Shown: positions 19,118 to 27,431, counted from the first letter of the stretch. The stretch: 64,000 nucleotides of DNA from Flavobacterium sp. UBA6195 (GCF_002422095.1 NZ_DITB01000038.1:1-64000), one strand, 5' to 3'. Program-made: numbers and translations. The notes: generated by a model from the letters alone, not told the origin.

Positions 19118-19936
19118 ATGATGGTTTTTAAGAAATTTCTCGATTTTTATATCAATAGTAGTTTACATGTAGCATTATCTGCTTTTGCATTGGTGTCTAT
19201 GACACAATATTTCTTTGGTGTTGAAAGAGATTTTAGTGTTGCTTTTTTTGCTTTTTTTGGAACAGTTGTAGGGTATAATTTTGTGAAGTACGATGCCATT
19301 GCAAGGTTAAACAAAACTGAACTCAAAAAAGAATTGAAGGGAATTGTTTTTTTGAGTTTTATTTCTTTGTTGGCTTGTTTTTACTTTTTCTTGCAATTAA
19401 GTTGGATGACAAAAATTAGTGCTTTCGCTTTTTTTGGTCTTACGCTTTTATACACTTTACCTTTTTTTCCAAACAAACAAAACGCCCGAAATTGGAAAGG
19501 TGTAAAAATTTATATAGTTGCCATCACTTGGGTAGGAGTTACCGTATTGCTGCCATTACAAGAAGCACAAATCTCTTTTTCTTTTGATGTTTTGTTGATG
19601 GCTATTCAACGATTTTTGTTGGTTTTTTCTCTTGTTTTGGTTTTTGAAATTGTCGATGTTAAATTAGATGATCCGCATTTGCAAACTGTTCCGCAGAAAA
19701 TAGGAGTGGAGTTGACCAAAAAACTTAGTTATGTATTATTGTTTTTGTTATTACTTTTAGAGTTTTTCTATACCAATAACAATCACTTTTTACCTTTCTT
19801 TTTCAAACTTTTGGTATGTGGAACTATTGCAATTTTTCTCTTTTTTGCCAATGAAAATCGTTCGAGATATTACGCATCATTTTGGTTAGAAAGCGTTCCG
19901 ATTTTGTGGTGGTTGGTGTTGGTGGTTTTAAATTAA
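19118..19936 (+). CDS. UbiA prenyltransferase-like membrane protein
   Basis: A 272-residue protein with seven to nine predicted membrane segments. The stretch EIVDVKLDDPHLQTVPQKIG parallels the second Asp-rich motif of the UbiA superfamily (DxxxD followed by T(L/V)P...G). NFVKYD near residue 54 is a weaker counterpart of the first Asp motif. It may transfer a prenyl group in quinone, lipid or pigment synthesis, but the first motif is incomplete and I do not assign a reaction. A TAATTTTG -7-like element ends only four bases before the ATG. The gene converges with the four-gene minus-strand operon 30 bases downstream. Confidence 0.65.
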   Translation: MMVFKKFLDFYINSSLHVALSAFALVSMTQYFFGVERDFSVAFFAFFGTVVGYNFVKYDAIARLNKTELKKELKGIVFLSFISLLACFYFFLQLSWMTKISAFAFFGLTLLYTLPFFPNKQNARNWKGVKIYIVAITWVGVTVLLPLQEAQISFSFDVLLMAIQRFLLVFSLVLVFEIVDVKLDDPHLQTVPQKIGVELTKKLSYVLLFLLLLLEFFYTNNNHFLPFFFKLLVCGTIAIFLFFANENRSRYYASFWLESVPILWWLVLVVLN

Positions 19937-19966
19937 ACAAAATTAAAAATCTCAGAAATATCTGAA

Positions 19967-20836
19967 TTACCCAAAAAATTTCAATTTGAATTTTACTGAA
20001 TAAGATTTACATTTCGAACAAAATACAGGTTTATCTCGATTTAATTCTCCTCCGCAATCACATTTTGGTTGTATAGATTCTCTCTCTATACTATGAAATT
20101 TTCCACAAGATTGACATTGATATCCTAAATTAAATCTTGTATAAGGAGCAATCATTTCAGATTGAAAACAATTTAAGCAAGTAAGCTCGCCTATTGAGCC
20201 AAGTTTTGATAAAATTAACCTATCATCAATTAAAACCATTTCATTACTAAAAGGCTTTTCTATAGTTGGTAACCAGTTTAGTTTTTGTTCTATTATACTT
20301 CTGTATTTGGTTTTAATTTGAAAAGGAGTTCTTTTTATGTATTCCTCAGTGCGTTCTTTTTTGTCTGATACTAAACTTTTTAAGTAGTCAATTCTTTCGT
20401 TTGGATTGATAGAAATGGTTTCATTATTATCGTTTTCATAATTCCATTTTTCGGGTAAATCAGTCCAAATGATATTTTTGATTTTTTTCTCTTTTGACCA
20501 ATTTCTGATTTCATTTTTGTATTTAAAATCTTCTGAATGAAATTCATCTGTTTCGGCTTTATAGTAACCAATATTTTTACGGTTACAGTTACCTTCTCGA
20601 ATTCTCAAATTTTCAATTGTTTCTTCAAATGCCTGGTTTTGATTAGCGAATGTATAAAATGTTTTGTTTGGTGTACCATTTTCTGTGATGACAAGCGTTA
20701 GTCTGCCATCTTTTGAAATTCTTGCAAATTCAATTGGTAAAACCGGACCATCATAAACCCAGCCTAAATATTTGTTATAATTTAATTCTTTTGAATCCCA
20801 AATTAAGGAACCCCAAGCGAGAATAGCGATTGTCAT
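19967..20836 (-). CDS. Hypothetical protein: gamma-glutamylcyclotransferase-like start plus zinc ribbons
   Basis: A 289-residue protein with no confident family name. The N-terminus IAILAWGSLIWD, followed by GPVLPIEFARIS and GRLTLVI, resembles gamma-glutamylcyclotransferase-like folds, whose hallmark is (Y/W)GSL. The C-terminal 75 residues carry four Cys pairs: C220/C223, C241/C244, C259/C261 and C273/C276, probably two zinc ribbons. It is the last gene of a four-gene operon and starts inside the end of the preceding gene (4-base ATGA overlap). A role in nucleic acid or protein binding is inference only. Confidence 0.7.
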   Translation of the reverse strand: MTIAILAWGSLIWDSKELNYNKYLGWVYDGPVLPIEFARISKDGRLTLVITENGTPNKTFYTFANQNQAFEETIENLRIREGNCNRKNIGYYKAETDEFHSEDFKYKNEIRNWSKEKKIKNIIWTDLPEKWNYENDNNETISINPNERIDYLKSLVSDKKERTEEYIKRTPFQIKTKYRSIIEQKLNWLPTIEKPFSNEMVLIDDRLILSKLGSIGELTCLNCFQSEMIAPYTRFNLGYQCQSCGKFHSIERESIQPKCDCGGELNRDKPVFCSKCKSYSVKFKLKFFG

Positions 20837-21297
20837 TTGAAAATAAATATTGATAAACCAATTAAGGCAAAGATGAAACCAACAAGAAGAGAATAACGTT
20901 GTAGATTATAATAAGACCATGAATCAACACCTCTTTTTTTTGTTAATCTTGGAATATTTTCTATTGCTACACTATTATCATTTATTAATTCCGCAGTTCT
21001 TTTGAAATCTTTTAGTCTATTTTCTGTAAATAATGTATAAAACAAAAATGAAATTAACAGAAAAATTAGTGATGGAATTAGTAAATATATTTCACAATGA
21101 AAAAAATCATCCTTATTCACAATTGTAAAATTAATAACATAACCAAAAATTGCTGATGAAAAGATAAAATACAAATTAGCACTAACTCCAAGTTGATTTC
21201 TTTGCACTTCTCGCCAATATTTATAGTCATAAAATTCTTTCAATCTTTTTGTTTTTTCTTTTTCATTTTTTCTTTCCTGTTCGTTTGTATTACTCAT
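20833..21297 (-). CDS. Hypothetical three-helix membrane protein
   Basis: A 154-residue protein. A charged, probably coiled N-terminus (residues 1-35, rich in Glu and Lys) is followed by membrane segments at about 40-59, 69-91 and 135-153, with a soluble loop at 92-134. The layout recalls small SLATT-like membrane effectors, but I see no sequence motif to prove it. It overlaps the upstream repeat-protein gene by 8 bases and the downstream gene by 4, so all are coupled. In an antiphage setting it would be a candidate membrane effector; this is inference. Confidence 0.65.
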   Translation of the reverse strand: MSNTNEQERKNEKEKTKRLKEFYDYKYWREVQRNQLGVSANLYFIFSSAIFGYVINFTIVNKDDFFHCEIYLLIPSLIFLLISFLFYTLFTENRLKDFKRTAELINDNSVAIENIPRLTKKRGVDSWSYYNLQRYSLLVGFIFALIGLSIFIFK

Positions 21298-22927
21298 TTT
21301 TATTTAAAATTTCAATTATTAATTCAACATCAACATATTCTTTAATGCAATCCCATATTATTTCTGAACTTTCAATTTTTTCAGCATATTTTTGTATTAA
21401 ATTAATATTCCATTTTAAACCTCCGTTATAGCTTAGATTTCTCCAATTCCAATTTTCTCTATATTTTTCTATAAATTCTATTGACCATGTTAGATTTTCA
21501 TTTTGGCTTAGATAATTCCATTTCCATCGTTCTATGTTTTTTTCAAAAAAATCTTCTGACCATGGTAAATTTTTATTACGACTTAAATTGTTCCAATTCC
21601 ATTTTTCAATATGTTCTTCAAAAAAATCTTCTGACCATGGTAAATTTTCATTCATACTCAGCATGTTCCAATTCCATTTTTCAATATATTTTTTAAAAAA
21701 ATCTAAAGACCAAGGTAAACTTTCATTAGAACTTAAATTGTACCAATCCCATTTATCAATATATTTATCAATAAATTCTTCAGACCAAGGTAAACTTTTA
21801 TTTGAGCTTAAATTACTCCAAAAGGTAACATTTTTAACACTTGATCTATATGGAATATTTATATCACTTATTTCTTTTACATCAATAAACCTTCGATTCA
21901 ATTTTAACGCTTCTTCATTAGTTGCTATTCTGTAATTAGAATATCTACCAAGTTTTTGATTTTTGTAAATATCTTCTTCTTGACCTTTGTAAAATGGTTT
22001 TAAGCTGTATTGTTCTATGGGTTGCAATAATCCTTTATTTAAATCGTCAATATTCTCTTGGATAACTTCATTTAGAAAAACTTCGCTATCTGTTGTTCGT
22101 AGCCATATTAAAGGATTAAAAAGCTTGCCATTTTTGTTTACCACACATTCAATGGCACCCAAATACCAAATTCGATTATGTTTTTCGGAATAATAAGTCC
22201 AAACATTTTGACCATCTTTTTCAAATCTTCTAGCTTTTGTGTTGCACCATTTATCAAAGTGTTCTTCAAAAAAATCTTCAGACCAAGGTAAACTTTCATT
22301 CCCACTAAGATATTGAAAATCTAATTTATCAATATATTTTTCAAAAAAATCAATAGACCATGGGAGGTTTTCTTTTTCACTAAGTATTTTCCAATCCCAT
22401 TGATATGTAAATTTTTCAATCAAATTAATAGACCATGGTAAACTTTCATTCCTACTTAATTCTCCCCAATCCCATTTGGCCTTATAATTTTCTATTAATT
22501 CAATAGACCAAGGTAAGCTTTTGTTTTTACTTAACTCTTTCCAATCCCATTTAATAAATGAAAAATCAAATAAATAGTAAACTTCTTTTTGTGTAACTAA
22601 ACCAAATAAATAATCATATGGATTTATTTCATCCCAATTTAAATCTTTTTCAAAAGGGTTCTCATTACCCAGATCCCATTCTAAATTTTCATTTGCACTT
22701 AATAATTGCCAATTTAAATTTTCTTTAAATTCTAATAAAGTATTGAGATCTAAAGGATAATAGTTTGAAATTAAATCAATAAAAAGTTTTGGGTTTTTCC
22801 TAAAGATTTCCAAAACCATTTGCTTATTGTTTTCTGCAACTAGTTTGTTGGTAATTGCAATGCTAATGGTTGCTTTTTCAACTAAACTATTTTTTGTAAT
22901 GGGTATGAGTTTATTATTATCTTCCAT
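21290..22927 (-). CDS. Hypothetical protein with ten 25-residue tryptophan-rich repeats
   Basis: A 545-residue protein. Repeat block 1 is four units (residues 126-225) and block 2 six units (367-516), each 25 residues with the pattern K-W-x-W-x-x-L-S-x-N-x-x-L-P-W-S-x-x-F-x-x-x-Y-x-x. A non-repeat domain (226-366, with AIECVVNKNGKLFNPLIWLRTT) separates them, and a partial unit lies near residue 73. The helical, evenly spaced units suggest a solenoid that binds a protein or other ligand; I do not recognise a named family. It starts three bases after the PLD/J-domain gene stop, so it is the second gene of the operon. Confidence 0.75.
   Translation of the reverse strand: MEDNNKLIPITKNSLVEKATISIAITNKLVAENNKQMVLEIFRKNPKLFIDLISNYYPLDLNTLLEFKENLNWQLLSANENLEWDLGNENPFEKDLNWDEINPYDYLFGLVTQKEVYYLFDFSFIKWDWKELSKNKSLPWSIELIENYKAKWDWGELSRNESLPWSINLIEKFTYQWDWKILSEKENLPWSIDFFEKYIDKLDFQYLSGNESLPWSEDFFEEHFDKWCNTKARRFEKDGQNVWTYYSEKHNRIWYLGAIECVVNKNGKLFNPLIWLRTTDSEVFLNEVIQENIDDLNKGLLQPIEQYSLKPFYKGQEEDIYKNQKLGRYSNYRIATNEEALKLNRRFIDVKEISDINIPYRSSVKNVTFWSNLSSNKSLPWSEEFIDKYIDKWDWYNLSSNESLPWSLDFFKKYIEKWNWNMLSMNENLPWSEDFFEEHIEKWNWNNLSRNKNLPWSEDFFEKNIERWKWNYLSQNENLTWSIEFIEKYRENWNWRNLSYNGGLKWNINLIQKYAEKIESSEIIWDCIKEYVDVELIIEILNKNE
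21380..21829 (-). repeat. Six tandem 75-base coding repeats
   Basis: Degenerate 75-base units coding the second repeat block of the tryptophan-rich protein (residues 367-516). Copies share a segment reading TTTACCATGGTCAGA on the plus strand or near variants. No spacers are present, so this is not a CRISPR array. Confidence 0.85.
22253..22552 (-). repeat. Four tandem 75-base coding repeats
   Basis: Degenerate 75-base units coding the first repeat block (residues 126-225) of the same protein. They have drifted further from one another than block 2 has. Confidence 0.8.
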
Positions 22928-22930
22928 AGT

Positions 22931-24292
22931 TTAGTTATTTAATTCAATTTTTAGGTTTTGTAATTCTTTTTCTAGCTGGGTTTTGGTTTCAGAAAAATAG
23001 GTGTCCCAGTTAGCAATGTTGTTAATCGTTGCGTATATATCGCTTTCTTTTAGAATAATGATTTCATTTTCAATATTTTTTAATTTCTGTTTTAATTTGG
23101 TTAAAGTAATTTTTAAATTTTCTTTTTCAGAAATTGAATCAGATTGTGAAACGAATTTTTTTCCGTTTTCTAAATCATATAACAATTGATTTACTTTTTC
23201 GATGTCGTGTTCATCGTATGCTTTTTTAAGTTCAATAAAGATTTGCTCAGCTTCGGCTTTTTGTTCTTCGCTTACTTTGTCGGGATGACATAGTGTAGTA
23301 GCTTTTCTAAAGTTTTTCTTTAGTTCTTTCTTTTCTTCATTGTTGAGATCAAATCGTTTTTTCTCTTTTTCAGTGTCATATTGTTTGCTGTAGTTGTTAA
23401 AATCATCTTCAGCTTCGGCTTCTTTTTTATGGTTTTTGTATTTGATTTTTCTAAGTCGTAAAACTTCTAAAATGACTTCGCCTAATTCTATGGTATGAAG
23501 GTATTGAAAATCTTTAAGAATATTCTCAATTTCAATTTTTTCATTGTCAAAAGCGTTAATTTGATTTTCTAACAGTTTGATTTCTAATTTTAAACTAGCA
23601 ACTTCAGGATCGTTCCAAATTGTAATTTGTTGATAATTGTTAATGAAATTTTGAATGATAGAAATAGCATCTGAAAAAGCATGTTGATTCAAATATTGAA
23701 TCAGCAAATTGATATCTTCATTGAATTCAAATGGTTTTAATTTTTTAGTTGTTTCATTAATTTCTTCAATATCTTCAAGAATGATTAGGTTTTTAATAAT
23801 TTCTAAACGTTTGATGATTTTATCCAAAGGAAAAAAATCTTCGCTTTTGTTCTCATTTGGATAATACTTTTTAACTATTTGATTAAATTCTGAAACAAAT
23901 TGGTTGGCAAGAGAAGTGTTGTTTGAGTTGATAACAATATTTTCAAAATTGCTTTCAGCCTTGTAACTCCAATTGTAGGAACCTGTAATTACTGTGTTAA
24001 AATCAATGACACAAAATTTATTATGCATTAATTCGGTGTCGCCGTTTCCTATTTTATAAACTTTACATTTATTTTTTTTAAGCAATTCAAAATTAATTTT
24101 AGAACTGTTGTTTATTTCATCATTAGAAATTATGAGCTGAATTTTACAGTTTTTATTAGCTTTTTCAAATAATTTATCGAAAATATTTTTGTTAGTAAAC
24201 CAAGCGACTGCAATGTAGATTGAATGATTGGCATTTTCAATTTCTTCAATTATACGATTGGCAATATTTTCAAAAACAGCTTCTGTTTGCAT
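22931..24292 (-). CDS. PLD-like nuclease fused to a J-domain
   Basis: A 453-residue protein. The N-terminal domain (about 1-145) has one HKD motif, H90-x-K92-x4-D97, followed by GSYNWS (104-109), as in single-motif PLD nucleases that work as dimers (Nuc/BfiI type). A long charged helical stretch (about 150-310) follows. Residues about 311-370 form a J-domain-like segment with HPD at 336-338, the motif that stimulates DnaK ATPase. The C-terminus (about 385-453) is again coiled coil. It is the first gene of the four-gene operon. Nuclease activity and DnaK recruitment are predictions from family motifs. Confidence 0.8.
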   Translation of the reverse strand: MQTEAVFENIANRIIEEIENANHSIYIAVAWFTNKNIFDKLFEKANKNCKIQLIISNDEINNSSKINFELLKKNKCKVYKIGNGDTELMHNKFCVIDFNTVITGSYNWSYKAESNFENIVINSNNTSLANQFVSEFNQIVKKYYPNENKSEDFFPLDKIIKRLEIIKNLIILEDIEEINETTKKLKPFEFNEDINLLIQYLNQHAFSDAISIIQNFINNYQQITIWNDPEVASLKLEIKLLENQINAFDNEKIEIENILKDFQYLHTIELGEVILEVLRLRKIKYKNHKKEAEAEDDFNNYSKQYDTEKEKKRFDLNNEEKKELKKNFRKATTLCHPDKVSEEQKAEAEQIFIELKKAYDEHDIEKVNQLLYDLENGKKFVSQSDSISEKENLKITLTKLKQKLKNIENEIIILKESDIYATINNIANWDTYFSETKTQLEKELQNLKIELNN

Positions 24293-24308
24293 TTTATATA
24301 GATTTCCT

Positions 24309-24316
24309 CAAAAATA
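24309..24316 (-). promoter_or_regulatory. Candidate -7 element for the PLD/J-domain operon
   Basis: On the minus strand TATTTTTG fits TAnnTTTG, 16 bases upstream of the ATG at 24292. A TTG lies 16 bases further upstream, slightly closer than the usual spacing, and falls inside the terminator hairpin of the M3 peptidase. Confidence 0.4.
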
Positions 24317-24356
24317 ACAAAAAAAGGATTACCAATATTTTATCGATAATCCTTTG
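24317..24356 (-). terminator. Terminator after the M3 peptidase
   Basis: On the minus strand, AAAGGATTA and TAATCCTTT arms (24347-24355 with 24323-24331) are followed by a T run. It lies between the M3 peptidase and the PLD/J-domain operon, so the operon is probably transcribed separately. Confidence 0.75.
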
Positions 24357-24380
24357 GGTTCATTTTATTAACAATTTTTC

Positions 24381-24413
24381 AACTCCGACAGAGTTGCAAA
24401 CTCTGTCGGAGTT
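24381..24413. repeat. Perfect 15-base palindrome with 3-base loop
   Basis: AACTCCGACAGAGTT (24381-24395), GCA, then the exact reverse complement (24399-24413). No T run follows on the minus strand, so it is probably a REP-like element rather than the terminator, which lies 25 bases further on. Palindromes of this kind are known between genes in Bacteroidota. Confidence 0.85.
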
Positions 24414-24419
24414 AACAAT

Positions 24420-26444
24420 CTACAAAAGCCCCGCCCTCTTCAACAACGCCTCCACTTTTGGTTCCTGACCTCTGAATTTTTTATACAATTCCATTGGTAA
24501 CTCGGTACCACCTTTAGCAAGTACGTTGTCTTTGAATTTGGTTGCAACTTCTGTATTGAAAATCCCTTTTTCTTGGAAATAGGCAAACGCATCGGCATCT
24601 AAAACTTCCGCCCATTTGTAACTGTAATATCCCGAAGAATAACCGCCTTGGAAAATATGTGAAAAAGAAGTACTCATGCAATTTTCTTCCACATCTGGAT
24701 ATAACGATGCGATTTCCATAGCTTGTTTTTCAAAGGCTTTCACATCGTCAATAGTTTGCGATTTTCCATGATACGCCATGTCTAAAATTCCGAAACTTAA
24801 TTGACGTAATGTTGCCATTCCTTCTAAGAAACTCGCGCTTTCTTTGATTTTTTCTACATATTTTTGCGGAATAATTTCGCCCGTTTCGTAATGTTTGGCA
24901 AATAAAGCCAATGCTTCTGGTTCGTAACACCAGTTTTCCATCACTTGACTCGGTAATTCCACAAAATCCCAATACACCGAAGTTCCTGATAAACTTGGAT
25001 ACGTTGTATTGGCTAACATTCCGTGCAATGCGTGTCCAAATTCGTGAAACAATGTTGTTACTTCGTTAAAAGTCAATAATGATGGTTTTGTTTCAGTTGG
25101 TGGCGTGAAATTACAAACAATAGAAACATGTGGTCGTTCGTTGATTCCTTCCTTTATATATTGTGGTTTGTAGGATGTCATCCAAGCGCCATTTCGTTTT
25201 CCTTTTCTTGGGAAGAAATCCGAATAGAAAACAGCTACTAATTGTCCTTCAAAATCTAATACTTCAAAAGTTTGCACATCTTCGTGATATTTGTCAATAT
25301 CAAAAACTTCTTTGAAGGTGATTCCGAATAACTTTTCCGCAATCGTGAAAGCGCCGTTCAATACATTTTCTAGTTTGAAATACGGTTTCAATAACTCATC
25401 ATCTAAACTGAATAATTTTTGTTTAAATTTTTCCGAATAATAAGCGCCGTCCCATTTTTCTAATTGGTCAATTTCGTCTAATGCTGCCGCGAAAGCTGTT
25501 AATTCAGCAAACTCTTTTTGAGCCGCTGGTTTTGCTTTTTCTAATAAATCATTTAAAAACGATTGTACTTTTTCTGGATTTTGAGCCATTCGTTCTTCTA
25601 AAACAAAATGCGAATGTGATTCATAACCCAATAAATTAGCACGCTTGTGACGCAATTCCACAATACGTTTTACATTTTCTTGGTTATCGAATTCGTTATT
25701 CTGAAATGCTTTTTTTCCAGCTGCGATGGTAATTTCTTTTCGTAATTCACGATTCTCGACATAAGTTACAAAAGGCAAATAACTTGGAAAATCCAAAGTA
25801 AAAACCCAACCTTCTAAGTTTTTCGATTTTGCCAAACTAGCCGCCATTTCTTTAGCGCCATCAGGCAAACCTTTTAAATCGGCTTCGTTAGTAATATGCA
25901 ATTGATAGTTATTGGTTTCAGCCAAAACATTTTCGCCGAAAGTCAGTTTTAGTTTGGCTAATTCCGTATCGATTTCGCGTAGTTTTAATTTGTCTTCTTC
26001 ATTTAGTAAAGCACCATTTCTAGAAAAACCTTTGAATTTTTTATCTAATAAAGTCGCTTGTTCGGTAGTTAATGTTAAAGTATCTTTTTGATCATAAACG
26101 GCTTTAACTCTTTTGAATAAGTCTTCGTTCAAAGCAATATCGTTACTAAAAGCGGTAAGCAAAGGAGAAACTTCTTGTGCGATTTTTTGCATTTCGTCGC
26201 AAGTTTCAGCCGAATTCAAATTGAAGAAAATATTTGATAAACGATCTAATTGCTCTCCAGAATAATCCAAAGCTTCAATTGTATTCGAAAAAGTTGGTGT
26301 CTCAGTATTATTTACTATGCTATCGATTTCTTTTTTTGCAACTTCAATTGTTTTTTCAAAAGCTTCCTTATATTCTGAAAGATTTATCTTACTAAATGGA
26401 GCCGTATTGTGTTTTGTTGTAAATTTTTTTAAAAAAAGTGTCAT
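24420..26444 (-). CDS. M3 family metallopeptidase (Dcp/oligopeptidase A type)
   Basis: A 674-residue zinc peptidase with the M3 signature HEFGHALHGM and a downstream Glu ligand in the region FVELPSQVMENW. No signal peptide is apparent, so it is probably cytoplasmic and degrades short peptides. Length fits peptidyl-dipeptidase Dcp and oligopeptidase A (about 680). Which of the two it is cannot be decided here. It stands alone. Confidence 0.93.
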   Translation of the reverse strand: MTLFLKKFTTKHNTAPFSKINLSEYKEAFEKTIEVAKKEIDSIVNNTETPTFSNTIEALDYSGEQLDRLSNIFFNLNSAETCDEMQKIAQEVSPLLTAFSNDIALNEDLFKRVKAVYDQKDTLTLTTEQATLLDKKFKGFSRNGALLNEEDKLKLREIDTELAKLKLTFGENVLAETNNYQLHITNEADLKGLPDGAKEMAASLAKSKNLEGWVFTLDFPSYLPFVTYVENRELRKEITIAAGKKAFQNNEFDNQENVKRIVELRHKRANLLGYESHSHFVLEERMAQNPEKVQSFLNDLLEKAKPAAQKEFAELTAFAAALDEIDQLEKWDGAYYSEKFKQKLFSLDDELLKPYFKLENVLNGAFTIAEKLFGITFKEVFDIDKYHEDVQTFEVLDFEGQLVAVFYSDFFPRKGKRNGAWMTSYKPQYIKEGINERPHVSIVCNFTPPTETKPSLLTFNEVTTLFHEFGHALHGMLANTTYPSLSGTSVYWDFVELPSQVMENWCYEPEALALFAKHYETGEIIPQKYVEKIKESASFLEGMATLRQLSFGILDMAYHGKSQTIDDVKAFEKQAMEIASLYPDVEENCMSTSFSHIFQGGYSSGYYSYKWAEVLDADAFAYFQEKGIFNTEVATKFKDNVLAKGGTELPMELYKKFRGQEPKVEALLKRAGLL

Positions 26445-26569
26445 AAAAATTTGTTTTTACCGATAAAGTGTATAATTTTGTCGATGAAATGATGTTGCAA
26501 CATCCTTTTTTGTCCCAAACAGAGAGAGAGTAGAATTTTTTTATAGTTGTCACTTAATTGTGAGTAGAA

Positions 26570-26597
26570 ATCCCGAATTAGCAATAACTCGGGATTT
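26570..26597 (-). terminator. Hairpin after purE
   Basis: AAATCCCGA...TCGGGATTT arms surround a loop of about ten bases, followed by a weak T stretch on the minus strand. It lies just after the purE stop and probably ends the pur transcript. Confidence 0.65.
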
Positions 26598-26604
26598 TCT
26601 ATTT

Positions 26605-27084
26605 TTATTTTAATCCTTCTGAAGCTTTTAATACCGCTTGTTTCAAACCTTCTTTGTAGGCGATAATTTTATCTAAAACACATTTATCAGAGCTTCCGAT
26701 AATTTGTGCTGCTAAGATTCCAGCATTTTTAGCGCCGTTTAATGCTACAGTTGCTACAGGAACTCCTCCTGGCATTTGCAAAATCGATAAAACCGAATCC
26801 CATCCATCAATAGAATTGCTCGATTTTACAGGAACTCCAATTACAGGAAGTGGCGACATAGAAGCAACCATTCCTGGTAAATGAGCCGCACCACCAGCGC
26901 CAGCAATAATTACTGAAATACCTCTTTCGTGCGCATTTTTACTGAAATCAAATAATTTTTCAGGAGTTCTGTGTGCCGAAACAATATCTACTTCGGTTTC
27001 AATATCAAATCCTTTTAATATGTCTATGGCTTCTTGCATTACTGGCATATCCGAAATGCTTCCCATTATTATGGCTACTTTCAT
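26605..27084 (-). CDS. purE: N5-carboxyaminoimidazole ribonucleotide mutase
   Basis: A 159-residue class I PurE that converts N5-CAIR to CAIR in purine synthesis, the step after PurK. The start reads KVAIIMGSISDMPVM, and SAHRTPE and AGAGGAAHLPGM are conserved. I chose the ATG at 27084; an in-frame codon at 27105 would add seven residues coded by the adjacent inverted repeat and is not family sequence. It is downstream of purK but separated from it by the small membrane-protein gene and two inverted repeats. Confidence 0.96.
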   Translation of the reverse strand: MKVAIIMGSISDMPVMQEAIDILKGFDIETEVDIVSAHRTPEKLFDFSKNAHERGISVIIAGAGGAAHLPGMVASMSPLPVIGVPVKSSNSIDGWDSVLSILQMPGGVPVATVALNGAKNAGILAAQIIGSSDKCVLDKIIAYKEGLKQAVLKASEGLK

Positions 27085-27087
27085 AAT

Positions 27088-27115
27088 TAGCCCCCTAACC
27101 CCCAAAGGGGGAATT
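27088..27115. repeat. Left arm of inverted repeat flanking a small gene
   Basis: TAGCCCCCTAACCCCCAAAG and on to 27115. It is the near-perfect inverted counterpart of 27435-27462 about 320 bases away. Each arm can also pair internally (CCCCC with GGGGG). It abuts the purE start and resembles intergenic repeats of Flavobacterium. Confidence 0.85.
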
Positions 27116-27136
27116 CCTACTAGGGGTGAGTAGGGT

Positions 27137-27424
27137 TTATTTTTTTGTTAGTTTTATTCTTAAAATTAAAATTGTTAAAAAACAAATTATATAATTTAAA
27201 ATGAAATTTTTAAAATTTGAACCGTGTAATAAATCAATCCCATTACAATTGTCACTGACTGCTAGTTGATTATAATAATTTAGTGGAAATCCAATTTTTA
27301 AATTAGGAGAAGTTCTATTTATAGTATTAAAAACCAAAGAAAACAGAAAAGATATAAACGACAAAATACAAAACAAAATTGTCGAATAAAAAATAATATG
27401 TAAAATCTTTTTTGTCATTTTCAA
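27137..27424 (-). CDS. Small hypothetical membrane protein between inverted repeats
   Basis: A 95-residue protein with two predicted membrane segments (about 8-33 and 73-91) joined by a loop with IGFPLNYYNQLAVSD. I know no function. It sits between purK and purE inside a pair of inverted repeats, where purE and purK are normally adjacent, so it looks inserted. An alternative start at the third codon is possible. The even, AT-rich composition and intact frame support a real gene. Confidence 0.6.
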   Translation of the reverse strand: MKMTKKILHIIFYSTILFCILSFISFLFSLVFNTINRTSPNLKIGFPLNYYNQLAVSDNCNGIDLLHGSNFKNFILNYIICFLTILILRIKLTKK

Positions 27425-27431
27425 TTCGGTT

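Noticed and set aside
20380..20571. Short minus-strand frame inside the GGCT-like gene
   Set aside because: Fully inside a longer, better supported gene in another frame.
21481..21935. Plus-strand reading frames of 71 and 133 codons
   Set aside because: They lie opposite the repeat protein gene and look repetitive only because the coding repeats are read backwards.
21380..22552. Possible CRISPR array
   Set aside because: Repeats are 75-base coding units without spacers, in one long open frame.
27085..27105. Upstream start of purE giving seven more residues
   Set aside because: These codons are in the intergenic repeat; the conserved protein begins at 27084.
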